Positions 7,888 through 13,773 of a DNA stretch of 13,773 bases are shown piece after piece. The stretch's first letter is position 1, and each line of letters opens with the position of its first letter. The notes beneath the pieces are model-generated. The model ran no database searches and was not told the origin of the DNA. It saw only the letters and a list, made by a program, of their open reading frames with translations. Source of the DNA: CAZIKB01 sp964539665. GTDB lineage: Bacteria > Zhuqueibacterota > Zhuqueibacteria > Oceanimicrobiales > Oceanimicrobiaceae. The position numbers and the translations under genes are program-made. The stretch spans positions 1-13,773 of the forward strand of contig CAZIKB010000147.1 of assembly GCA_964539665.1 (NCBI GenBank). The letters run 5' to 3'.

Positions 7888-8396
7888 CCTTTCTCCAAAA
7901 TGAAATAGTAAATCTTTTGTGACCAATCTGGACGAATTTGTTCTAAGCGTTCTACGTGTTCGATCAAAATTTCTATTTCCTCAGGCGTGATATTCTTTAT
8001 TAAAATGTCCAAATCCTCGAGATCTTGTTCACGAAGTGCAACAACTTTCATTGCAATCTGGTCAACTTTGCCCAAGACAAACAATTGAATATTTTTAAGA
8101 TTATAATCCAACTTTATTAATCGTTTTTTAAAATCGACAGGTAATGCATCTATAAATCCTTTCGTTGCAAAATTTAACCAGTTATCAGGTAAATTTCGGC
8201 TTTCAGACAAATGCAGAAAAGCCTTTTCTAAATCTTTGTAATTACCTTTCAAAAGAAGAGCATCAATATCTCTTGTAGCACGTTTTGCCCCAAAATGTAA
8301 GATCATTGCTGCTCCACCTACAATTGTTAAATCAAAAGACTTAGAAACAAGCAAATCAAGGTCTTTAATCAAATTAACTAATTCTTTTGAATCCAC
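7872..8396 (-). CDS. nucleotidyltransferase of the DUF6036/AbiEii-MNT type
   Basis: This 174-residue protein carries a minimal nucleotidyltransferase core. It has VGGAAMILHFG (26-36) with the helix-capping Gly-Gly, followed by the metal-binding pair in TRDIDAL (D43 and D45), and later an AMKVVALREQDLEDLDIL segment (115-132) matching the family's K..A.R..D..D motif. Relatives transfer nucleotides to proteins or RNA and commonly act as toxins or antitoxins; that is family knowledge, not shown here. The GTG at 8396 is the only plausible upstream start; a GAAGG stretch lies rather far from it. It sits 23 bases after the flippase gene and overlaps its unknown partner by 16 bases. A nucleotidyltransferase of this kind is out of place in a polysaccharide operon. 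The domain call is confident; the role is not. Confidence 0.8.
   Translation of the reverse strand: MDSKELVNLIKDLDLLVSKSFDLTIVGGAAMILHFGAKRATRDIDALLLKGNYKDLEKAFLHLSESRNLPDNWLNFATKGFIDALPVDFKKRLIKLDYNLKNIQLFVLGKVDQIAMKVVALREQDLEDLDILIKNITPEEIEILIEHVERLEQIRPDWSQKIYYFILEKGWKVN
7893..7896 (-). promoter_or_regulatory. strong Shine-Dalgarno site deciding the partner-gene start
   Basis: GGAG on the minus strand lies five bases before the ATG at 7887, within TGGAGAAAGG. It is the clearest ribosome binding site in the window and lies inside the 3' end of the nucleotidyltransferase gene. It fixes the start of the 150-residue partner protein. Confidence 0.65.
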
Positions 8397-8419
8397 AATA
8401 AATAATCGCCTTCAATAAG

Positions 8420-9892
8420 TTAACTAATCGCTTTCCCAAACTTCGACCGGACCATCTTTTTAATTGAATCCAATTCCCTCCGCTCAAAAAATCCCGTTAA
8501 AAATAAAATCACCGGAAAACCTAAAACAAGCAAAGATTTAGTAAAAATCATCCAGGAGCCTTTTACATAATATCCAACTGAAAAAAGCGCCACAACTACT
8601 AACGCTAACTTAATCAGGCGTCCAAATTCATACGGGATTGTATAAAACTTTTGTGCAAAAAAGTAAAGCATAACAGCCATGACCAGAAAACCCATTAACG
8701 ATGCGTAAGCTGCTCCCATCATGCCAAAAATCGGAATAAGTAAAATATTCGTTATGATATTCACTACCGCTCCAGCTCCGCTGATTAATGGTAGATATTT
8801 CGTCTTTTTTTCTATATAAATACCAACAACAAAGTTCACATACATACCATAAATTAAGTAGGCCAGAAGGATAACCGGGACAACTTTTGTGCTTTCCCAA
8901 TAAGCTGAACCAAATATGGTCAAACCAAATATACGAAATCGAATAATCTCATCAATGAAAAATGAAATAAATAAAAAGATTCCAGCCGCCAACAATGTAA
9001 AGTAGGTCAAGATTTTAGAAAAAATCTCTTTGGCATTTTCCTGTTTTGAAGTCGAAAGGAAAAAGGGATGCCAGGCAAAGCGAAACGCCATTACATACAG
9101 GTTCATGAAAATGCCAAGTTTGTAGCCTGCTGAGTAAAGACCGGTGACCTCCAGACCGGCCATTTTTTCCAAAATGAACCGATCAAATGTTTGCATTAGC
9201 ACCACTGCGAGTGTCGATGGCAGATAAGGAAGGCCGAATTTAAGCAGCTCTACCAATGCACTCCATATAAACACAAAAGATATCTGTCTGAAAAGAATGG
9301 GCAAAAGCAAAAAAAAGGTAATGGCCGATGCCCAGGCGTTTGCCAGAAAGATACCCTCCACACCCTTTTGTAAATATACAATATACCATATATTCATACC
9401 AACATTGATTAGAACATTAACAAATTTTATAACAATAAAATACACTGATTTTTCTTCGGCACGTAAAAACAAAAACGGCAAAAATGCAAGGGCATCAAAT
9501 AAAAGTATCCAACAACCCAGGCGAAATAATTGCGGAAATTCGCCTTCAGATATAATGAGGTTTGAAATGGTCGCAGCCTTCAAATAAATTATACCAGTTA
9601 ATGAGCCCGCGACAATCAAAACTGCCCAAAATGCTGTACTGAAAATTTTCCTTCGTTGAATTTTATCATCGCTTAAAATAAAAAAGCGTAGAAAGGCTGC
9701 GTCAATTCCATACGTATAAACAATGGTCATAAGGGCTAAATAGGTAAATACGACGGCTGATACGCCATATTCATCTGTGGGAAGTTTGTTTGTGTACAGG
9801 GGTAGAAGTAAAAAATTCACTACCCTAGTTATGATATGGCCAAGACCATAAACTGCTGAGTGTTTTGTGAGACGTTTAAAACTGCTTAGCAT
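8420..9892 (-). CDS. Wzx-type polysaccharide flippase (MOP superfamily)
   Basis: A 490-residue polytopic membrane protein of the oligosaccharide/polysaccharide flippase family, which moves undecaprenyl-linked repeat units across the cytoplasmic membrane. The N-terminus is characteristic: HSAVYGLGHIITRVVNFLLL (11-30), LYTNKLPTDEYG (32-43), and an aromatic/charged AAFLRFF stretch. About twelve to fourteen hydrophobic segments follow, with the usual central break near residues 200-250 (LLKFGLPYLP, FDRFILEKMAGLEVTGLYSAGYKLG). The length is normal for the family. The ATG at 9892 is the only good start, although no Shine-Dalgarno sequence precedes it and a promoter-like element would start transcription almost on it. 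It is the first gene of the minus-strand run ending with the epimerase. Substrate cannot be read from sequence. Confidence 0.9.
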   Translation of the reverse strand: MLSSFKRLTKHSAVYGLGHIITRVVNFLLLPLYTNKLPTDEYGVSAVVFTYLALMTIVYTYGIDAAFLRFFILSDDKIQRRKIFSTAFWAVLIVAGSLTGIIYLKAATISNLIISEGEFPQLFRLGCWILLFDALAFLPFLFLRAEEKSVYFIVIKFVNVLINVGMNIWYIVYLQKGVEGIFLANAWASAITFFLLLPILFRQISFVFIWSALVELLKFGLPYLPSTLAVVLMQTFDRFILEKMAGLEVTGLYSAGYKLGIFMNLYVMAFRFAWHPFFLSTSKQENAKEIFSKILTYFTLLAAGIFLFISFFIDEIIRFRIFGLTIFGSAYWESTKVVPVILLAYLIYGMYVNFVVGIYIEKKTKYLPLISGAGAVVNIITNILLIPIFGMMGAAYASLMGFLVMAVMLYFFAQKFYTIPYEFGRLIKLALVVVALFSVGYYVKGSWMIFTKSLLVLGFPVILFLTGFFERRELDSIKKMVRSKFGKAIS

Positions 9893-9898
9893 ATAATT

Positions 9899-9927
9899 AA
9901 TATATTCATAAGCGTATGAAAAGTCAA
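9899..9927 (-). promoter_or_regulatory. sigma-70-like promoter of the flippase operon, possibly giving a leaderless mRNA
   Basis: On the minus strand TTGACT (9922-9927) is followed by exactly 17 bases and TATATT (9899-9904). Both hexamers match consensus at five of six positions. The expected transcription start, six or seven bases downstream, falls at about 9892-9893, on or next to the flippase ATG. That fits the absence of any Shine-Dalgarno sequence before that gene. Confidence 0.55.
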
Positions 9928-10018
9928 GAGCATTTTCTATTCACAACTTATTCATATTAATAATTTTCCCCATTTAGAGCTTTTGGGCTTTAAGGTTTAA
10001 TAAAAGGTCTTCTATAAA

Positions 10019-10047
10019 ATGACGATAATAATAATAAAGGCTATATT
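10019..10047 (+). promoter_or_regulatory. candidate promoter of the unknown gene pair
   Basis: ATGACG (10019-10024), a 17-base spacer and TATATT (10042-10047) form a plausible -35/-10 pair. Transcription would start near 10054, just upstream of the ribosome binding site. It is divergent from the flippase promoter about 90 bases away and shares the same -10 hexamer. Confidence 0.4.
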
Positions 10048-10064
10048 CTGTATTTCTGCTCAAT

Positions 10065-10071
10065 AAGGTGG
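10065..10071 (+). promoter_or_regulatory. ribosome binding site favouring the GTG at 10080
   Basis: AAGGTGG lies eight bases before the GTG at 10080. In-frame GTG codons at 10068 and 10071 overlap this element itself and have nothing comparable upstream, so 10080 is the better start. Confidence 0.5.
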
Positions 10072-10079
10072 TGATTAAG

Positions 10080-10811
10080 GTGATAAGAGCCAATTGTCGA
10101 GACAAGTTTACTGCAGAAGATTTTGAATTCATTGTTGATACACTGGCAAAAGACACGAAAAATAAATCAGCCCTTTCAGACTTGCTAACTGATGAAGTAA
10201 CCCGCGATAAAGTTTTGGATGATGACATACTTTTTCAAAAAGTAAATCAAAATACCGGCTTTTGCAAAATATCGCCATATTTTTATTTCTATATTTTAAC
10301 TCGCCGGGTTTTCACGGAATTAGATTTGGACGATCGCAATCTGGCAGACTACGTAGCCTGCATGTTAGCAGAATTTTGTAGTCTCAGGAGATCGATGACT
10401 ATCTCAAAATATCATAACAAAAAGCATCAGTACTTCACTGATTTGATGCTGGATTTTATAAATTCATCTTCACATGAAGCCTTTCTGATCCGCAGCCACA
10501 TGGGTAATTACGCCCTGTTTTTGACTGGGTTTTTCCCTGATTATATCTTTCGCAAATCCACTTATGGCAGAAAAGCGCCTGGATTTGATTATTATGAAAA
10601 AATGGGCAGCAGCAGTTACCATTGGGCTTCTCAACACAGTATGGCCGTAAAGTACAGCCTGGAGGAAATTTTAGCAAATTTAGCACAACGATTTCGACTT
10701 GTTCGTATTGCGCTAAACAACATGATCGACAAATATCTGACTTTGGATGACCAGTCAGAAAACATGGATAAAATGTTGCGTCAAATTTTTTATGGTAAAA
10801 CGGGAAATTAG
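10080..10811 (+). CDS. conserved-looking hypothetical protein, first of a pair
   Basis: I cannot assign a family. The 243-residue product is soluble, mostly helical and has no signal peptide. Numbered from the GTG at 10080, the striking part lies at about 127-181. A SSSHEAFLIRSHMGNYALFL stretch leads into a TGFFPDYIF loop, then STYGRKAPGFDYYEKMG and QHSMAVKY. The density of His, Tyr, Gly and Asp there suggests a ligand or metal site, which is inference. The N-terminal third is acidic and helical (LAKDTKNKSALSDLLTDE). The C-terminus is a long helix (about 179-235) suited to oligomerisation. It is followed after 21 bases by a second unknown gene on the same strand, so the two are probably cotranscribed. 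It diverges from the flippase operon across about 190 bases. Starting at 10068 would add four residues. Confidence 0.75.
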   Translation: MIRANCRDKFTAEDFEFIVDTLAKDTKNKSALSDLLTDEVTRDKVLDDDILFQKVNQNTGFCKISPYFYFYILTRRVFTELDLDDRNLADYVACMLAEFCSLRRSMTISKYHNKKHQYFTDLMLDFINSSSHEAFLIRSHMGNYALFLTGFFPDYIFRKSTYGRKAPGFDYYEKMGSSSYHWASQHSMAVKYSLEEILANLAQRFRLVRIALNNMIDKYLTLDDQSENMDKMLRQIFYGKTGN

Positions 10812-10832
10812 AATTTTGATAACTGACTGGTC

Positions 10833-11510
10833 ATGTCTCTATTAAAGGAATTGCAGCAAATCACAGAACGCACCTACCAACAATTTAGCGGCGTCAATTT
10901 AGAACAATTTATTATTGGTAGAAAGCGTTTTGACGATTTATCAAATAAATGCACGGCAGAAGCAAGGGAGCTCTCTGATGCAGCCAGATTATTCATGCGC
11001 ATCCTGAATGATAAACTCTACCTGGCAATCTATTTTAATGATGATATGATTGCAAAATTAGAGAAAAATGATCCCCGCAATGGTTTGAGTGAAAAAAATA
11101 TTTACGCTTTCATGGTATTTATAGAAGAGATCAATCATGGGGTGCATGCAGCCTTGAAATTTTTATCAGGAGAAAGAGAGATCCAAAGCGAAGAATTCAT
11201 CCGGGATTTGGAGCTCCTGGCCAAAATTGACACTTACCTGATTTTGAAATTCTTCCTGGCTTATTTTAACCAGTCTAAAAAGTTAGAAAATTTCGACCGA
11301 TTCTGGCTGCGATTCCACCTGTTTGAACGCGGTGATTTCTCTTACCAGCATTCCAACCTGACTAACCGCTACTTTGAGACCAACCTTCTTGGTGAAAAAT
11401 ATACCCGGTTCTTAGACTGCATCCCGACGAAACATCGTTTGGCTGAGATTCGCAGATTTAGAGAAATGTCCTATCCGGTGAAAGCGAGATATATTCGACT
11501 GTTGCCGTAA
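10833..11510 (+). CDS. conserved-looking hypothetical protein, second of a pair
   Basis: A 225-residue soluble, helical protein that I cannot name. A well-formed block spans 58-138: LNDKLYLAIYFNDDMIAKLE, NDPRNGLSEKNIYAF, then FIEEINHGVHAALKFL with E98, E99, H102 and H105 spaced as ExxHxxH, and a following LELLAKIDTYLILKFF helix. The ExxH spacing recalls helical metal-binding proteins, but a full di-iron or zincin signature is absent, so no enzymatic call is made. I have an impression of similar uncharacterised proteins (LAIYY, NDPRxGL, EELDH patterns) in several deep-branching phyla, which a search should test. The C-terminal 70 residues are basic and aromatic (FWLRFHLFERG, EIRRFREM). The ATG at 10833 follows the previous stop by 21 bases and lacks a Shine-Dalgarno sequence, so expression may depend on the upstream gene. 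Confidence 0.75.
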   Translation: MSLLKELQQITERTYQQFSGVNLEQFIIGRKRFDDLSNKCTAEARELSDAARLFMRILNDKLYLAIYFNDDMIAKLEKNDPRNGLSEKNIYAFMVFIEEINHGVHAALKFLSGEREIQSEEFIRDLELLAKIDTYLILKFFLAYFNQSKKLENFDRFWLRFHLFERGDFSYQHSNLTNRYFETNLLGEKYTRFLDCIPTKHRLAEIRRFREMSYPVKARYIRLLP

Positions 11511-11708
11511 AATTGGTGGAGACGCTCTCAAAAACCATATAAAAATCCAAAATTTATAAAGTCTCAATCCCTTCTTACAACTCAGATCAATTTCTACGAA
11601 GTTAGGAACAACAAAAAAAATGTTCATTAGGTTTTCAATAATAACACCAATTGTTCTAGTTGAAATTAGCATGCCTTCTCTCGACAGAAAAAAGACCTGC
11701 TTATAACA

Positions 11709-13583
11709 TCACTTCCTGAATACTACCCTATCGGGCGGTCTCTTAAATCTTAACCGCACTTCGGGTGTAAGATTATCCCAGAATTCCTGTACTTCCGGAG
11801 ACAATTTCTTCCTCAGACCTGGTTGATTCATCACTTGCCATCCACCTCCTATCAGATGGACCACGTGTGTCTCATCATCAGGCCACCTTGTTTTGGGTGG
11901 TCTGTTGTATACGTGAGGAAAACCCATTAGGTCTATGTCACTCGGGGAAGTTAGAATCGAGTAGTTGTTTTCTATTGAGGGTTGGTGCACAGGATCACCG
12001 TAGTCCCTTGCATGAGTCAAAACCCCTCCCAGTTCGCTGAGTATCTTGCTGCTATCTGGATTAGTGACATGAATCAGTCCGGCTGTGATGGTACCTTCTC
12101 CATCATCCCATACACCATACCAGAATCCACCCGCTATATTTGTTTCCCAGATTAGGGTATTATCAGTACCATATTGGGGAAGTGATCCCGTCGTAATCTC
12201 GCTTTCCTCGTAAGCCCAGAAACCGTCCGTGAGAGTGGGGAGGATGTCATTTGTCATATAATACTTAATAACGTTCTTGGTAGCTGCTGCTACTTCGGAA
12301 CTGATATATACATCTGCCTTAGTCATCCACCGTTCAAAATAACCTGGTCCTGTCAAATGACACCAATATAAGTAATCTGTATTTGTTGTGTCATTTGGGT
12401 ACAGAACGATTGTACCAATATCCCACCCAGGCCCCACTTCCCAACAACTACTGTGTTTAAGTGTACTATCAGGCCACACGGTCAAACTTAAATAGTAGGG
12501 TGTGGCTGCTTTCTTAATACTTCCTGAGGAGTTTGCTTGGTTCGTTTGAGTAATAGAAGGACGTCGATGTGGGCTGAGATAGGAACATTTGCCTTGTGAC
12601 ACGACACTACCCATATATTTGAGAAAACCGGGACCAGTCGAACTCACTCTGAGCATTGTGGAGGTAACCTTTCCGAGAGATTTTGAATTTTGAGGTACCG
12701 GCTGTCGGCTCCGAATTGAGTAGACTGCCTTTCCGTTTGAAATAACCACGCCTTCTTGAAGAATGAATGGCAGTAATGCAAATTCGTGGGAGAAGTTTAT
12801 TATCATGACAGAGTACCATCCTGAGGCAACATTAACTCCCTGGTTATTTCTCTTATCCCACAATATTGTATGGGTTCCTCTAGCTTGATCTTCTCTAAAT
12901 GTCCTGACCAACTGTCCCCGTATGTTGAGGATTCGGATGGTAATCTGACCATCATCCATGAGGTCATATTGGAGAACTCCATCCCAGTCTATCCCCCGAA
13001 CATGAATTGGGATCTGATAATCATCTGGAATATTTTCCACCAAGGTCGCGCCGCTAAAATGAACCTCTATTACAGATGAGAACTCAAACTGACCAGCCCG
13101 ATCAATTTGCTTCAGTCTATAACGATATGTCTCACCCTGTATTACCTGTTCATCCAGGAACTGGTAGGTTTGGGGCGTGACTACGGTTCCTGCCCCCTGT
13201 ACAAATCCAATAGCGACGAAATATCCGCTGGAATCCTTCTGAACCTGGAAACCGTAGTTGTCTGTCTCCGTCGCTGTCGTCCATTCCAGAAGAATCCCTG
13301 AGTCAGTGCTCACCCCCGAGAATGAGACCAACTTAACCGGTAAACTAGCGGTATTCACTTCCCAAAATCCATCCTGGTCAGTGAAAATTACAACACTATC
13401 CCCTGTTGTTGGATTACTGACAACAACCCTGGCTAAGGCAGCAGGTACAATGATCGTTGAATCTGGTTGCCGTATTGTGAACCGACCACTCAAGGATCGG
13501 TCTTGGGCCATTGCTGGCACAAAAAGGACCACCCACATTATTAGTATGAGCAATCTCTTTACGAGAAATTGTAAATTCTTCAT
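11709..13583 (-). CDS. secreted multidomain protein: FN3-like, FlgD-like and degenerate matrixin-like region
   Basis: A 624-residue exported protein from the ATG at 13583; other in-frame starts are ATG 13595 and TTG 13628. Residues 1-26 form a signal peptide (RLLILIMWVVLFVPAMA, cut before Q27). An N-terminal beta module (about 28-80) precedes an FN3-like domain (about 81-176) of the LPVKLVSFSG / LEWTTATETDNYGFQV type seen in extracellular FCB proteins. Next is a FlgD-like beta-sandwich (about 199-262: ITIRILNIRGQLVRTF, ILWDKRNNQGVNVASGWY). FlgD-like modules usually close such proteins as a sorting tail, but here about 360 residues follow. Around 500-565 the order TAGLIHV, SELGGVLTHARDYGDP and SDIDLMGFPHVYNRP mimics a matrixin-type zincin. 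The HExxH histidines are replaced by S and G, so catalysis is unlikely. GC is higher than in its neighbours. Cysteines are few (333, 380, 408). Function is unknown. Confidence 0.78.
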   Translation of the reverse strand: MKNLQFLVKRLLILIMWVVLFVPAMAQDRSLSGRFTIRQPDSTIIVPAALARVVVSNPTTGDSVVIFTDQDGFWEVNTASLPVKLVSFSGVSTDSGILLEWTTATETDNYGFQVQKDSSGYFVAIGFVQGAGTVVTPQTYQFLDEQVIQGETYRYRLKQIDRAGQFEFSSVIEVHFSGATLVENIPDDYQIPIHVRGIDWDGVLQYDLMDDGQITIRILNIRGQLVRTFREDQARGTHTILWDKRNNQGVNVASGWYSVMIINFSHEFALLPFILQEGVVISNGKAVYSIRSRQPVPQNSKSLGKVTSTMLRVSSTGPGFLKYMGSVVSQGKCSYLSPHRRPSITQTNQANSSGSIKKAATPYYLSLTVWPDSTLKHSSCWEVGPGWDIGTIVLYPNDTTNTDYLYWCHLTGPGYFERWMTKADVYISSEVAAATKNVIKYYMTNDILPTLTDGFWAYEESEITTGSLPQYGTDNTLIWETNIAGGFWYGVWDDGEGTITAGLIHVTNPDSSKILSELGGVLTHARDYGDPVHQPSIENNYSILTSPSDIDLMGFPHVYNRPPKTRWPDDETHVVHLIGGGWQVMNQPGLRKKLSPEVQEFWDNLTPEVRLRFKRPPDRVVFRK

Positions 13584-13671
13584 GTGATAGCTCATTTTTA
13601 TTTCAAATTTAAGATTTTTTTGCAGCAAATTTAACGATCAGTTCTTTATCTCTTTTTCTTAACATAGCCTT

Positions 13672-13700
13672 AAATTACAAAAATCACACAGGACTGTCAA
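13672..13700 (-). promoter_or_regulatory. candidate promoter of the secreted multidomain protein
   Basis: A perfect TTGACA (minus strand, 13695-13700) is followed by 17 bases and TAATTT (13672-13677), a weak -10. Transcription from about 13665 would give a leader of roughly 80 bases before the ATG at 13583. The -35 match is strong and the -10 is poor. Confidence 0.4.
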
Positions 13701-13773
13701 GTAAAATGAGAAGCGTATAGTAATATCATTTTAACTTTAAGATGTCATAAGTAGCTACATGCACACAATGTTT

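Noticed and set aside
10930..11240. Ferritin-like di-iron protein call for the second unknown gene, based on ExxH
   Set aside because: Only one ExxH motif is present; the second glutamate/ExxH set needed for a di-iron four-helix bundle is not visible.
11511..11708. Possible bidirectional terminator between convergent genes (GAGA-CGC-TCTC near 11520)
   Set aside because: A four-base stem is too weak, and no convincing hairpin plus T-run was found in either direction.
11709..13583. Active metalloprotease annotation for the secreted protein
   Set aside because: The HExxH ligands are absent (SELGG instead), so only a degenerate fold can be proposed.

Overview
The window looks like a chromosomal segment from a low-GC bacterium of the FCB superphylum, outside the Bacteroidetes proper (a KSB1-, Calditrichota- or Marinimicrobia-like lineage is my best guess). 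The pointers are a secreted protein with an FN3-like module plus a FlgD-like beta-sandwich, a large secreted M23 peptidase with an Ig-like C-terminus, and scarce Shine-Dalgarno sequences. Candidate promoters resemble the sigma-70 consensus (TTGAC-type -35 boxes) rather than the Bacteroidetes TTTG/TAnnTTTG type. This placement is inference; no rRNA or tRNA is present to settle it.

Layout. (1) 43-564, plus strand: a stand-alone CheY-like receiver with its own promoter. (2) 646-1296, minus: a rhomboid intramembrane protease. (3) 1417-4586, minus: a glycerophosphodiester phosphodiesterase gene overlapping by ATGA with a gene for an 803-residue exported M23 peptidase, forming an envelope pair. (4) 4703-9892, minus: a likely polysaccharide operon containing a Wzx-type flippase, a nucleotidyltransferase plus 150-residue partner cassette, a GT-C integral membrane glycosyltransferase and a D-glucuronyl C5-epimerase-like enzyme. 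(5) 10080-11510, plus, divergent from the flippase: two adjacent mostly helical proteins of unknown function. (6) 11709-13583, minus: a secreted multidomain protein of noticeably higher GC whose C-terminal region looks like a matrixin-type zincin that has lost its zinc ligands.

How it fits together. Flippase, membrane glycosyltransferase and uronyl epimerase suggest synthesis, export and modification of a uronic-acid-containing glycan. The nucleotidyltransferase pair has no obvious role there and looks like an inserted toxin-antitoxin or defence-like cassette. The divergent pair at 10080-11510 shares a control region with the polysaccharide operon. The least explained content is the nucleotidyltransferase cassette, the divergent unknown pair and the degenerate protease-like region. 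There are no CRISPR arrays, insertion sequences or RNA genes that I can see, and no gene-free stretch exceeds 300 bases.
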